Part shown: one piece after another, positions 44,713 through 61,973 of the stretch
How positions within the stretch are numbered: the first letter of the stretch is position 1
How the letters are laid out: every line of letters begins with the position of its first letter
Origin: Obelidium mucronatum
Taxonomy: Eukaryota; Chytridiomycota; Chytridiomycetes; Chytridiales; Chytriomycetaceae
Direction: 5' to 3'
Length of the DNA stretch: 64,000 nucleotides
Assembly (NCBI GenBank): GCA_025765595.1
Contig: JAIVFH010000005.1
Location: 248,001 to 312,000 of the forward strand
Notes under the pieces: model-generated
Told to the model about the DNA's origin: nothing
The model's database searches: none
What the model saw: the letters and a program-made list of their open reading frames with translations, nothing else
Translations under genes and position numbers: made by a program

Positions 44713-47650
44713 ATGGCCGACGCCTCCGCCTCGCTCGGCAACTTCCAGGCGGCAGTTGTCTTCAACGGGCTCCTCGGGCTCGCGTTCCTTGTGCTCTTCC
44801 TGGTGCTGCGCCCGCGCTTCCCCACAACGTACGAAGCGCGGCGCGGCGCCGGCCGCTTCGCCGGGCTTGGCGCCGCATTCGCCGGCGCGGACGGCGATAT
44901 GGCGGCGGCGATCGGCGGCGACGGTTGGTTTTGTGCGCCGAGTAATCATGAGATTGCGGCGAACTGAAGCGGCGCCAACACAAACAACGCAACAGCATTC
45001 GGCGCCTTCTTCTACGCGCGCACGCTGTCCGTGCTCTTTCTGGCCATCGGCCTGCCCGCCGCGGCCGTGCTGCTGCCGATTAACGCCACGGGCGCAAACT
45101 CAAATGCCTCGGGAATGGATCTGCTGTCCTTCAGCAACGTCGACGATAAGCAGAAACTGTGGGCACACTTTATCTACGTCATCTACGTTGTCTTTGCTTC
45201 GCTGTACGCCATCTTTTATATTCTGGCAAAGACGGCTCAGTTGCGTGCAGACTTTTTGCTCAACAAGGGCGCCACAGAGGCAGGCGGGAAGAACTCTCAT
45301 GATCAGAGATGTTCCTCAAAACTGGAGAAACGTTGAAGCTTTGACTGGTTAGGATTTCATTACAATCATGTGTCTTTGATTTGTCTGTGTCTGAACGATA
45401 ATCAAAAAATTGGGACGCCGAAACAGGTCTATTCAACCGCGTGTGTCCATGGGGCGTTGAAGCCGTTGTCATTCCGAAAAAGGTCCCTCGCGAACTCGCC
45501 GCCATTACAAAGAAACAGTTGAAAGTCAGAGACGCTCTCGAATCATCCGTCTCTACATATTTCTCAAAAGTCGCCAAACATTTCAACATTGGATGCGCGC
45601 CAATGACTCCGGAAGGAACAAGAGGAATTATCCCCGCCGAATTTGTTTTGTCTGACTCGAGTACTCTTTCTTCAAGTTTGATGAGTGATGAACTGACTCC
45701 CATAGAACCCACTCAACATGCCATAGAAGTTGTGCCAGCTCATAAAACTGAATCCGTGCCGTTGGCAGATGCGGAGTTTATTCGCACCAAGTTTCGAGCA
45801 ACGCACAGGACTCCTGCCGTGTTCGGAAAGAAGGTGGATTCCATCCAAGAGCATGCCAGACAATTTCGCGATCTGGAGAAAAAAGGGTTGCAGCTGAGAG
45901 AGAAATATGGCTTATCTTCCGACAAACAAAAGACGGAACCTCTGTTGGGACTGTATTTGTTGTTTTCAAAGATGCATTCATGGCTCATTTTGCTGCAAAA
46001 GTTGTTGCCACTGAAGCACCTGTTGTCATGGCCGAAAGATTCGCGCACGTTTACCCTGAAGATGTTATTTGGCAAAACATCAATAGTGACTATTTCGTCA
46101 GACAAGGACGCGGATTCATCACCAAAGTGATTATGGTGGCTATGATCATCTTTTGGGGTTCTTTGGGTAACAATATTCCTGAATTTACCTGACCTTTGCA
46201 TCGGCTGAAATCTCAAAACCACAGTTGCTTTTGTGCTTTCTTGGACTGATCTCACCAGTTTGGGAGAACGCATTCCTGCACTTCAGACTTTCTTGAACGA
46301 TTATCCAACTATTTCTAAAATGGTTGGAGGTATTTTGCCCCCCGTTATTGTTGCCGTCCTCTTGTCACTTGTCCCACCCGTTCTCCGTATTCTCTCCGTG
46401 TTTGGCGGCTCTGCTCTTACCAGCAAGACAGAAACTGAAGTTTTTTCCCAATACTATGGATTTCAATTGTGCAATGTGTTTGCGGTCAATGTGATTGGAA
46501 GTTCGCTCTTGTCCAGTTTCACTGACTATTGAAAACAATCCTTCAAGCATAATGAATATCTTGGCGATTTCGATTCCAAAGAGTGCCAATTTTTTTATGC
46601 TATATCTGCTTGTTCAGGGTTTTGTAAGAGAAAATATGATGCTGCTGCTTTTTTTATGAAACCCTAATTTATGTATTTTTTACTAACAGACAACTCCAAC
46701 TGGTGAAGTCTTGCAACTCGTTCGATTGATTCTGTCTCCAATTCTAGGGTTTTTGTTTGGTAAAACCCCTCGCTCCATTTTCAAGGCCCGCGAACCACCC
46801 AATTGGGTATATGCCGACGCCATGGCCGTACACGGCCTCGCAGTAGCCATCGGTTTAGTCTATTGCGTCGTTGCACCCGTGATCCTCGTTTTTGTAACTC
46901 TTTATTTCGGTCTGTACGCCGTTCGTGTACGGATACATGATGCAATACGTTTACGTCATCAAGAAGGAAAGCGAAACGGGAGGTCGATACCTGTTTACAG
47001 CTGCAAACCACTTGTTTGTGGGTCTCTTTGTGATGGAATTCATGATTCTGTCTCTGTTTATCCTATCCAAAAACATCCCTATTGCTGTCATGACACTTGC
47101 CCTCGTGATTCTTACGTACTGGGCGTTCCGTCAATCGCAAAAGTTTGTTGCAGTGATTGACGCGATTCCATTGAGAAGATTGATGGAATCTGAGGGATCA
47201 CCTGTTGTAACGCCGAGTGAGCAAGGGAGCTGGTTCTCGGCTGCGTTGGAGGCGGATGTGAAGGTGAATTCTTGGGTCAAGTGGTTGTTCCCTGGGCTTG
47301 CGAATGTAGCTGAGTATGAGTCTGTGGGTAGTGGTAGTGGTGGTAATCGAGTTGGTTCATCTCAACCTGTTGGTGGTGGTTTGAATCCGTCGAATTTGGA
47401 AGAAAACTGGGATGAGTTGTATAAAGTGTTTGCAGATCCTGCTTGTGGATTCAAAGATACGAATATTTGGATTCCGAAATGTGGTGTGCCCGGGATTCAG
47501 AGCAGTGTTGTGAAGGAGATTTGCGCGACTGGAACTGAGGAAAGCGGATTGATTGGCGAGTATCGCGTTGTAAGTTTTGGAAGTGGTGTCACAGAGACGG
47601 AGAAGATTGTTGTGGAGGAAGGGTTTTGGGAAACGATGGTCGAGTTGTGA
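44713..47650 (+). CDS. CSC1/TMEM63-type osmosensitive cation channel
   Basis: Starts MADASASLGNFQAAVVFNGL with a TM helix then LRPRFPTTYE, the usual first TM and loop of CSC1/RSN1 proteins. After an intron (about 44925-44970) come ARTLSVLFLAIGLPAAAVLL, NATGANSNASGMDLLSFSNV and WAHFIYVIYVVFASLYAIFY. The cytosolic RNA-recognition-like domain gives TLMIRDVPQNW. The DUF221 core includes AHVYPEDVIWQNI, FITKVIMVAMIIFWGSLG, LPPVIVAVLLSLVPPVLRIL, then QLVRLILSPILGFLFG and YLFTAANHLFVGLFVMEFMI. Frame breaks occur near 45286-45288 (GGG), 45945 and 46925, each rejoining conserved sequence, so one or two bases are probably wrong at each. Family members are plasma-membrane channels gated by osmotic or mechanical stress. 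The first exon is very GC-rich. Confidence 0.8.
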
Positions 47651-47997
47651 TTTTAATTCTTTTCGTATTTTGTTTTGAGCACACAAAACAGTAAAGACCA
47701 ACTTGGAGTACTTGAACCTCTTCATGTCGTCCTTCTTTCACATGGTTGGTGGTATCTGACATGTCTTAATGCAGAGTAAGTTATTATCTCCTCAACGCAG
47801 TCCCAAAAAGATGTAGTTGCAATAGCGTGATACCCGTGTTTATGAACTGTTCAGTCAGAAACAATGAATTCACACATAACGGATTTAATTATTGAACATG
47901 GTTTTCAAGGATTTGAAATGACAATTTTTTCTCGATCTGAAAAGTAGCTTCTGCCCACAGAATCGCACGCAGCGTTGAAAAAAAAAACCTTCAGAAA
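47651..47997. other. Intergenic, CSC1 to OSBP
   Basis: About 350 bp of AT-rich sequence carrying the CSC1 3' flank and the OSBP upstream region. I see no gene, repeat or RNA structure. Confidence 0.55.
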
Positions 47998-49409
47998 ATG
48001 ACGAAAATCGATGAAGCGCCAGAAGCTGTGAACATGGACGATAATACTTCCAAGATCTCTTTCGTGTGGGGTCTATTGCGGAAGATGGGCGGGGTTCGTA
48101 TTTTGACAGCAACCCCAATGCCAAAAGTACTAAATTGGGGCACGCACACACTCACTCATACCCAGGTTAAAGACATTGCCTCAGTCCGGCTTTCATTGCC
48201 CGCAAATCTGATGGAACCGCGCTCAAACCTCGAGTTCTGGAATTACAACGATCGCCCAGATTATTTTGTCTCAATGGCCGACCCAGGACGATCCCGCTGA
48301 ACGAATGCTTCACGTTCTTCGGTGGTTCCTGATGAAGGACACAAAATGGAAAGCGCAAAACCCACAAATTAGGAAGCCCTTCAACCCAGTCCTGGGAGAA
48401 ATCTTCCAATGCGATTGGAAAGTTCCCTCACCACACCTCTGAGCCAACTTTCCACGACGAAGTGTCTCAGCTCTCCAATACTCTGTCTACTACCACTCTG
48501 ACGGATGAAGCTACTCTTACCGACCAACACATCTCCATTTCCTGTGTCACAGAACAGCTTGTACACAATCCTCCTATCTCGGCATTCCATTACTCCACGA
48601 CAGCCAAAGGAGGTATCACAGCTCGCGGTGTAGACCACGTGTCTGCCAAATTCACCGGAACAGCCATCAAAATCGGGGCTGGCGAACACAACCACGGAAT
48701 CTACATAACTCTTGGAAAACACAATGAAGAATACAACTGCACCTATCCATGGGCTTCCGTCTCTGGTTGGATCACTGGAAACCCATACATCACCGTTTCT
48801 GAAATCACGACTGTTACTTGTCCTGCTTCCAAGCTCATGTGCGTTCTCCATTATAAGGATGAGCCGTATTTTGGTGCGCCTAAATTTGCAGTGGAGGGGA
48901 AAATCTTTCGATACGATCCTGCTAGTGCGCCGCCGCCAAAGTCGAGTAGCTCTTATTACAAGGATTTGCTGAAAAAGGTTCCTGAAAAAGATGTTTTGGC
49001 AACGATCCATGGTCAATGGAACGGTAAAGTATATGCAAAGCTGACTTCTACAAAGAAGGAAGGACTCTTGTTTGATTTGCAAGCGTCTGAAACTCATGAA
49101 AAGATTGTACCACCTTTGGAAAAGATGGGGGATTATGAATCACGGAAATTGTGGCATAAAGTGGCTGAAGCGATTCATGCCAAGGACTTTAATTTGGCGA
49201 CAAAGTTGAAGCGTGATATTGAGGATGAGCATAGAAAGCTGAGGGCGGCTCGAGGTGGGGATAACCATGTGTCAAGATTCTTTGAATTCAAAACTCCGAT
49301 TATTACGGACGAGTCTGTGGTGGATGCAAGCTTGTTGGTCGAGCGCGGAAAACCGTACTTGAAGGAGGAAGTTGCTTCCAGGAAACTGTCTGTAACTTCA
49401 GCTCAATGA
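47998..49409 (+). CDS. Short oxysterol-binding-related protein (OSH/ORP)
   Basis: About 450 residues, ORD domain only, with no PH or FFAT region seen, like yeast Osh4-Osh7. After a short first exon (ends near 48091) come LPANLMEPRSNLEFW, DPAERMLHVLRWFL, KPFNPVLGEIFQCDW, the signature region EQLVHNPPISAFHYS, HNEEYNCTYPWASVSGWITG, AVEGKIFRYDP and a C-terminal helical KLWHKVAEAIHAKDFNLATK. The family signature EQVSHHPP reads EQLVHNPP here, so one of the two phosphate-binding His is Asn. Frame breaks near 48282 (CCC) and 48435 both need one base removed. The likely role is exchange of sterol or another lipid for PI4P at membrane contact sites, from family knowledge; ligand specificity is open. 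Confidence 0.85.
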
Positions 49410-49584
49410 ATATTTCTACTTGAGCATATTTTGAAAGTAATATCATCTGTAATACATTGATTTAGATTTTTTTAACCTTAATTTGAAGAATCATACACCC
49501 TATGTATTTATTTCGGTGATTCAATGCAGAAACAACAAATGCACAACAAAACAGCTTAAAATAAACCAAAAACCCCCTATTACA

Positions 49585-50576
49585 TCATGGTGATCCTTGT
49601 CTCTCGTCCAACTCCACAAACTTATCAACGCGCTTCTTTCTCGCAGCCACGTTCTTTCTGTGAATGCAAATCGCTGCTGATACAGATATCAAAACCAAAC
49701 TTCCAACGGCAGCCCCGACAATGGCCGCCACACTAACAGGGCTACTACTACTACCAACAGTCACACTAGAATCCACAGCCGATGCACTTGGAGCTCCCCA
49801 GATATTTGTCTAAAAAAATCGCTCAGCCAAACAACAAATTCACAACACTTTTTTTTTCGGTTTTGAGCACACACCTCCATGACATTCATTTGGCAAATAT
49901 TCAAAGGTTTCTGCAACACCAGGGAATCCCAAGTAAACCGAACAGTCTGTACTTGATTCTTGAGCAAATTCGACAATGGGAGGAAGGTATCAACACGAGC
50001 AGGAGACCCGTTCGGCATGGAAACATGAGTGCTTGAAAAAACGTAATCTTTTCCAGCAACTGCTGTGACTGGGGCTGTTGAGCCCACAGTTGTGATGGTT
50101 ACAATGGGCCCGGTAGTGACGGTTCCTTCCTTTTGCCCATCAAAGACAAACGATTGATTTCCGTAAAGGATTGTCATCTTAAAAAAAGACAGGACGGAGG
50201 GGTTAAGTTTATCATTAATCGGAGATAGGTTTTTTTCTCACGTTAGTCAGAGCCGATGGCGCAGCTGAACTCATATCATACTGAAGGTATTGTTCGGGAC
50301 ACTTCGTGCCCACTTGTCCAGCTAGAAGTGTGGGCTATGTCTAAGTATTTCAAAGTTGTTTAACGTTTGACTTTACCTGCACTAGATTGCCAAAAAGTGC
50401 CCGAAGTATCGACGCTAGCGTCATTGATCGTTGTTTGTCGGGGGTTGCATTTGTTTGGAATACATGCATCTGGTCGTTGGTTGTCAGACCAGAAAGTTGA
50501 CATCTTCTGGAAACCACTCACCTGAAACAGTATCTTGAGAAGAGGCAGTAACGATGCTGACTGGAGAGAAGTCCAT
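49585..50576 (-). CDS. Small surface protein A, single-pass membrane form
   Basis: Spliced product starts MDFSPVSIVTASSQDTVS and continues DACIPNKCNPRQTTINDASV, SGTFWQSSAG, KCPEQYLQYD, MTILYGNQSFVFDGQKEGTV and VDTFLPLSNLLKNQVQTVRF. The W..S...C...WIQYDF-like pattern resembles a discoidin/F5-8C or carbohydrate-binding beta-sandwich, but this is tentative. A Ser-rich stalk, one TM helix (AAIVGAAVGSLVLISVSAAI) and a basic cytosolic tail (HRKNVAARKKRVDKF) end the protein. No classical signal peptide is seen at the chosen start. It shares residue pattern and intron positions with the divergent neighbour at 50764-51605. Confidence 0.62.
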
Positions 50577-50763
50577 TATTTGACGATGAATAATAATTCA
50601 ATAACCAAGAAAGTGAAATCAGGTTGCTTTCATGTTTCATGGTTGTTATTCGGGCTTGTGAAATTCATAATGACGGATGTAATGAAAATTTTCCTTTAAA
50701 AAAAAAGTTAAATACGGCAAAGACCCATTTGAAAAAGTGATCTAAAAAATCAAAGATAAAATA
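50577..50763. promoter_or_regulatory. 187-bp spacer between divergent paralogues
   Basis: Separates the start codons of the two surface-protein paralogues (50576 minus, 50764 plus). Short and AT-rich; probably drives both genes, inferred from arrangement. Confidence 0.5.
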
Positions 50764-51605
50764 ATGTCATTGACTGCCGTATCAAACATTGCAATCTTCA
50801 GTAACGTCACTGCTTCAAGTTTCGATAACGTTTCTGGTAAATCCGATTCTGCTTGACAAAAGAAAAAATTGCATTCTCTAAACTATATGTTTAAATAGCC
50901 AAATGTCTACCCAACTTATGCAAGCCCCAGGAATCTGTTGATGATGGCCACGACGTACCTGGAATGGACGACACACAATGGATTTCTTTGCCCGTCGATG
51001 CAACCTCGGGTGGTGCCAATCCGTGCCCTACACAGTGGATTCAATACGATTTCACTTCTTCGGGACCCAAATCAGTGTATAACGTGAGACAATTTCAATT
51101 TATATTAGCCACTATGTATTCAAAGGTCCCCCAGATGTCTATTCAATACGACGACAACCACTCCTTCACATTCGACGGTCAACCGGAGGGCAGTGTTACT
51201 CGTAGCCCTATTGTCACCGTAACTCTCTTTGGAAACTCAAACCCCATTCAAGCTGTACAAGGCACCGATTACACATTCACCAGCACAGTTCAAGATGAAG
51301 CAAGATTTGACGCGTTCACTCCAGTAACAGATCTACTCAAGAACGACATCAAGTCCATTCGGTTTACTTGGGATAAGCTTCAACCAGTTGGTGGAAAGAA
51401 AGCGCCAAATGCTTGTGAAGTTCGCGTAGACGAGGTAGGCCGTTGCTTCTAGTATTTTGATGATTCATGTTTTTAAGTTTTCTTCAAACAGACCATGATT
51501 TACGGAACCGCTTCAAAATCAGCCCAAAGTCCTTCGAACGTGAAAAACTCGGCAACTAAGCTTTCAGTACTCGTCTCGGCTGCTATTATGGCGTTTTTAG
51601 CATAA
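50764..51605 (+). CDS. Small surface protein B, probable GPI-anchored form
   Basis: Paralogue of the divergent gene. Exon 1 gives MSLTAVSNIAIFSNVTASSF, then an intron (about 50836-50898) and KCLPNLCKPQESVDDGHDVP, MDDTQWISLPVDATSG, PCPTQWIQYDF, MSIQYDDNHSFTFDGQPEGS and FDAFTPVTDLLKNDIKSIRF. The paralogue has an intron after the QYD... segment; here the matching stretch (about 51084-51125) is open with a length divisible by three, so it may or may not be spliced. The last exon ends in a polar segment then VLVSAAIMAFLA with no tail, the form of a GPI-attachment signal, where the paralogue has a TM helix and basic tail. Confidence 0.62.
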
Positions 51606-51688
51606 AGCAACACATCCGTCTCTTTCATTTGCATTGCATTGTTCCAATAAAAAAGCTGAAAAGTTCAGATATATTTTGAACCTCTGTT

Positions 51689-54600
51689 TCAAGCAACTCC
51701 ACCCAACCCACTCGTGAGATTCCTGATACTGGAGCTGATTTCCTGCCACGACCGATTTGGAGCTCCAGCCCCGACACTTCCCCGACTTCGCGCCTGATCC
51801 AACTCTTGCTGCTGCTGCTGATGAGGACCAATATCATCATCATCAACTGCCCAGTCTAAGGGAATGGGATTGTGATCCAGGGTCTCGTTTTGGAAATTAG
51901 CCGCATCAGTGACTGCTTGCATAAAATCTTCGTCATTAAATGGATCCAAAGACATGTCTTGATTTTGTGTTGGCTGTGATTGTGGAGGCTGCGATTGTAC
52001 ATTTGATTGGCTCTGTCGGTATCCTGAAACCGAAGTCCTAAAGAAGATTTCTTGTTCGCTTGAGCTTCTATTAAATCAGCTGCTTCAGCAAGGACCCGCG
52101 CAGGGGTATCGAGTGGACCATTGACTAAGTTTGTATTCCGAATACAATTTCTCAATCTTGCAATACCTTTTGGAATAATTTAAGTTGTAGAATGCAACAG
52201 AGTTGCCAAATGTTCTTACTTGCATTCCGCTCAGAGAACATGACATATAGCTCGTTCACAGCAGAGTTGACTTCATCCACTGTCTTGATTTCAAAAAGTT
52301 CCATAAAATGCTCGACCAGCCGTGAGTATAACTCATAGTTTTGCTTTTGAACCTGTGCCAACACATTTTTCAGTCATGAATATTTAAACAAAAAACTCTA
52401 CCTGAGGAGAAGTGCGCCCCTTTTCTACCAATATCCGTATTACAGCCAAACAATCATCCAAACTGCCGGGTTTTCTGTTGACTCCCAAAACACGATGAAC
52501 GGACTCGAGAAAACCATCAACTGCTGCATCAGCGCCACCGCTATCGAGTCGCTGAATCAAATCATCCAATTGCTGCAGACAGCTATCCAGACTTCCCTTT
52601 GATACTCGAATACCCAGCACACTGTGGACTTGATAACCAAATGCCTCCAATTCCTTTAATTTCACCTTTTCCTTCTCCACTTAACCCAGGACCAGAACGA
52701 TTGCCACCTTCTTCAACGGCAATCTTTAAACCTCGGCAAACATCAAGCAGTACCTGCAGACTTCCAACCCCGTCTCTAACCCCAAACAAATGATACAACT
52801 CGTCGACAAATCTCTGCAATCCAACCTCTTCACCACTATTATCCCGAATATTGGAAGAGTTAGCACCTCCTGCTGACGCTATTGGCATTGTATGTTGAAA
52901 CCCTTTCTTTCAACCTCCTACAATCTCCAAGCATCCTGCAAGTGAGCCTCCACTCTCCCGAACGCCCAAAGCCCGGTGCATCGTCTGCCTAAAATCTCGC
53001 AATGATTCGACTTCTTGAGAAGCATGTGCCCACATTGCGACAATTTCCGTAAGCTCGTTTAATTTCTTGGTGGAACTTGCAAGCGATTGCAGGGTTGATC
53101 CATTCTTACTGTTCGTTTCACCACCAGAATTGGTTTCAAAAAGATGTGTATAGTGTTTATGAACAAGGGTATCGATTGTAGTAATGAACGATTGGAGTTG
53201 TGGAAGAAGTCGTAGAGTTGAGTCTATTGCTGCCAGACCTGGAAGCAGTGATGGAACATCTGTAATGGCGAGGTGGATACATACATTCTAATTTGTGGAT
53301 ATGTTAGTTGACTTATTAGTACTCAAAAGATTAAAAAAGAGTTGATGTTTACTTTGAGCATTGTTCGGCATTCATCGAGATTCATGGCATCGATTTGGTA
53401 GAGTTTCATTTTCCAAGACTGCTTGTCTCTTCGAATGAGCTCCCGAGTTGATAATCCCGTATCTGTTGAGTGAATGGTTCCGATATTGAGAAGATGGTGG
53501 AAGCATGGGAGATGCTTAACTGATGTCCGATCGGGCTTGTTCCACCCAGCCAGGACGCTTACTTTCCAGTAGCTGTAAACGCAGTAGCTCACTTTGCTGT
53601 ATAGCTTCAGTGCCTTTCTTTTGCGCGGATTCCAGTCGATCTTCTAAGTCCTGAAGTAATCCGCCGGTGCTCAGTTAATTCCACAAGTATCAAACAACTC
53701 ACCCGAACTTTCTCTTCTAAAAGACGCTGTGCGTGAATCATTTTTGTAGAGTCCACGGATACGGTGTAGTTTTCACCGTCAGGCCCCTGTCTTGCAAAGT
53801 GTCGAGTTTGTGGGAAGCCACTTCTTTCCAACGAATGGATTTCTTGATCGAAATCAACAACTCGATTTGCGCGAGAAAACGAGCCAGTAAGATCTGTAGG
53901 TTCAGTTTGCTGCGTTTGGTTTCCAGCGCTGGCAAGTTTGAAGGTTCTTTTCCAAGCTTCAGATACAAAACAGACACAGCTGCTTGCTCGAAAGAAAGTT
54001 TCTCACCTTAATTCGCTTACTTCTTTCCTTAGATCCGCCAATTTGGATTCATAAACCTCAATAACTTCAAGAGTTAAACGATCGATACCACTCTTGCTCA
54101 CGTCTGTCTTGTATCGGTTCACAGTCTCTGCAATACGAGTAAAGTTTTGCTCGTTTTGTTTTCGAGTTTTCTCTACTTTGGCTTTAAATGTCTCCAGCTC
54201 CGAAACAGCTTCCAACTTTTCAATCTCAGCTTGTGCTAGGCGCTTTTTGAGCTGCGCCTGAATAACTTTCGCATCTTGAGCATCATGCTTAGCTGAAACC
54301 AAATCACTTCTTAGAACAGCAATTTGGGAGCTAGCACTTGTCAAGGAATCCTGTTTTTTGGGGGGGGGGGGGGTATTCTTAAGAAAAGACGACAAACAAA
54401 CTCTGCCCAAACCTGCTGCTCTTGAATTATTTTCCAGTCTTTGCTTTCACCGCGCTTCAGATCGTCTGCGTATTGTTGCACTTGATCCTCTAATTTCTGA
54501 CGTTCTTCTAAACTATTGGTAATTCTTTCTGACAACTTCTGGGTATCTTCGGTTTTTCGAGACAATTCGTCTAAAAGCGTATTCAATAGTCTAGCTATAT

Positions 54601-55908
54601 GGTGTTTCTGAGCAGAAATTGTCGTTGGTAGAGATGAAGTTGCAGTAGAGGAAAACAGCGAGGAATTGAAGTGATGGAAGCCCCATTATATCCAATCGCC
54701 GACAAACAGGACTGAAAAACTTGCTCTGCAGCATCCTATTGAATCACAAAATTTATGAGTAACGTGGTCGCTAGTATGTTTAAGTGAATATTACATCCTC
54801 TTGAGTTACGGCTATGCCTTTGAGAATTCCCTGCAACCCAGTCCTGGATACGATCCCCTGCTCTGGATTCTCGTTGAGAATTTCTTTGTTGAGATAACCT
54901 TCACAGAGTCTCTTGTTGATTCCCTCTCGCGCCGGCTGTCATTCCCAATGTCTGCTGGCATACGTGCTCTGCCTGCCTGAAGCAGCTGCGGGATATTCCT
55001 TGTAAATTCGCATCAATGATTCATCGTCTTCATTTCCCAAAAATTCCTCAGCGACGCGTCGTTCTGGCACAGCAGTCCAATTTGGAGATACTTCCCACGC
55101 TCATTTTGCGATGCTGTGAAGATGGCGCGATTGGTGAGACTGGATAATGGTGCATGGAATTCATGGCATTCGCGTTCTCAGAAACTTCCAGCTTCTCACT
55201 ATCAGCGGTGGTTGGTACAGACTGCTTGATGAACTCATCAAGCAACTGCAGAGACGCTTGACGTGATGGCTGATGATGCACTTGTTGTTGCAACTGGCTT
55301 GCAGATATACTTAACTGCATGGGTCGCGTGCTTTCCTTCCGCCCCGAATCCCTCTGCTCAGATTCTCTGAAACTCTCGCTCTTATGGCCTCGCGCGTTCC
55401 CCGCGGCCTGATCTGATTGGCTGGCATTCCTGGGCCGGGTGGTCAAACAGCGCCGACGACGACCGCGACGTTGGCTTTCCGCTGCACTGGCGTCGACGCA
55501 TCGGCCTGGCGACGCGAGCAGCGCCGAGCGATGCCGCGTCAGAGTCTGTGGTGTAACGTGCGCTTAGTAATGCGGGGGCGGCGGCGGCGACTGACCGACG
55601 GCGCGGGCGACACGGAGCGCGAGGCGGCGCGGTGGCCGAAGCTGGCGGTGGTGGCCGTCGCTGTGCGGGGCGGTGGTGCTTAGCGGCGGAAGAAGTCTAC
55701 GCGAGGGTGCCAAACCGTTCGAGGCCTCATCCTCAAGCTCCCGTCGAAGGCGCTGGAGGTCCACTACATTCTCAACGCCAGAGCCATCCAGCAGATAGGA
55801 AACAAAATCACTCAGCTCGCGTTCTAAAAAAGTTAATAGTCATGCATCTATAGAGGCGAAGATGGAGGCGGTCTTACGCGATGTGCCTGTTTTGTTTGGC
55901 GTAGTCAT
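51689..55908 (-). CDS. Long coiled-coil protein, Cep70-like
   Basis: Starts MTTPNKTGTS (exon 1, 55908-55878), then QRELSDFVSYLLDGSGVENV and a GC-rich stretch (55690-55430) with uncertain splicing. Next come a Ser/Gln-rich region (SISASQLQQQVHHQPSRQAS), SPNWTAVPERRVAEEFLG, and about 600 residues of coiled coil (LEDQVQQYADDLKRGESKDW, KLADLRKEVSELR and others). Near the C-terminus YSRLVEHFMELFEIKTVDEV, NSAVNELYVMFSERNAS and ARLRNCIRNT resemble the conserved Cep70 C-terminal segment (HFQKLFDV...MNEVY..L.E...). The tail is Gln-rich and acidic (LDPFNDEDFMQAV). Cep70 is a centrosome and centriole protein absent from fungi lacking flagella. Several joins change frame (about 55070, 52040), so the model is approximate and could be two genes. 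Confidence 0.5.
54360..54373. repeat. G14 run in an intron of the Cep70-like gene
   Basis: Fourteen G on the plus strand; on the coding strand a C14 tract directly upstream of an AAAAAACAG acceptor (intron about 54354-54414). It stands in the place of the polypyrimidine tract. Confidence 0.85.
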
Positions 55909-55966
55909 CGCCCCAAATATTCCACTTCTGTCAGAATATCAAATTATGCAAATATAATAATAGAAT

Positions 55967-60921
<4,955 letters not shown>

Positions 60922-61144
60922 GGGCAGAAGAAATTTTTAACGGCTTGAAAAGGCCGGAATGCAACGGGATCATTCGAAATCAAAAATAATCCACGATTTC
61001 TTCCTGGCTTTTGATTGGATCAGCGGCGCCCGGCGCCGCTTCATGCATTCCTATCACTTTCAGGAGTACTCACTTTTCGCTTTAAGACTTCAAATCAGCC
61101 TCCTCTTTTATTCATAGCAAAAACTGAGAGGTTGAAATTAAAAA

Positions 61145-61813
61145 TTAAGCCTTCGATGCATCTGTTTCTTTCTCGATTGCAACTTTATACGTCATGAACT
61201 CCAAACCAATTGAAGCAAGATTAAGCAGGAGTTGGATCATGAAAACCAGAGTTTGAGTGAGATTCTTCAAACAAACCATTGAATCAGCACAATCCTTCAA
61301 CTGCAAATATCACAACAAAACTTACTTGATTGAATCGAGTATGAATTCTGATAATCCAAATAACAGCAGAAACCGTCCAATAGACTACTAGAGGCAGCGA
61401 TGCCTGCCAGAAACTTGCTGTGCTCATAGTGAAGGACCACCGCAGCCGCAACGGATGCAAGCAGAACCAATATACCGGCCAGTATTTCAGAGCCGGTAGT
61501 GTCAAACACAGCAACCGTTGGAACGAAAGAAACGATTGCAGGCGACAATAGACAGCTTTGTGACCAACTGATTGTACTTTATATATACATTGGCAGGCTC
61601 CTCGTACTTTGTCTCTTGTGTGCGCAGGTAAATCAGACGAATTGCCGCATAGATCAGCACTGCAGCAGCTGGGAAAGGCCACCATCACACTAGCCACCGG
61701 TGTGTCAGACGAACCACCATCACCATCATATGGCCTCACCTGTCTTCGAAGCATGCATTGAAGTCCGCATTATCAGAGTTCCAGGCGCCAAACGGCTTGC
61801 TACAGAAGGGCAT
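61145..61813 (-). pseudogene. TMD0-only copy of the neighbouring ABCC transporter
   Basis: A partial paralogue directly upstream of the ABCC gene, same strand. Exon 1, MPFCSKPFGAWNSDNADFNA, matches MTMTPYCPTGFSLWDTSSAA of the full gene. Then come AAAVLIYAAIRLIYLRTQET (full gene AAVIVFAAIRLYYLRNKQT), GSEILAGILVLLASVAAAVV, VVYWTVSAVIWIIRIHTRFN, and after an intron LTQTLVFMIQLLLNLASIGL. The frame ends with a TAA at 61145, exactly where the full gene passes into its TMD1 linker. Two frame breaks (near 61545 and 61400) interrupt the reading. It is either a decayed tandem duplicate or, if the breaks are sequence errors, a free-standing TMD0 protein of about 190 residues. Part of the loop KYEEPANVYIKYNQ is diverged, so the duplication is not recent. 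Confidence 0.6.
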
Positions 61814-61973
61814 TGGTGAAAAACAAAGTTTTATTGGACAGGGTTCGAATGCGTTGGGCCAACATGGACGCCACCGCCACGGAACAATTGACACAGTCCG
61901 TGTTGCGCCATGGGATCTGAATGTGAATGGCCGCAATAAAGGAAGGGAAGACAGAGAACAAAAAACAAAATAA

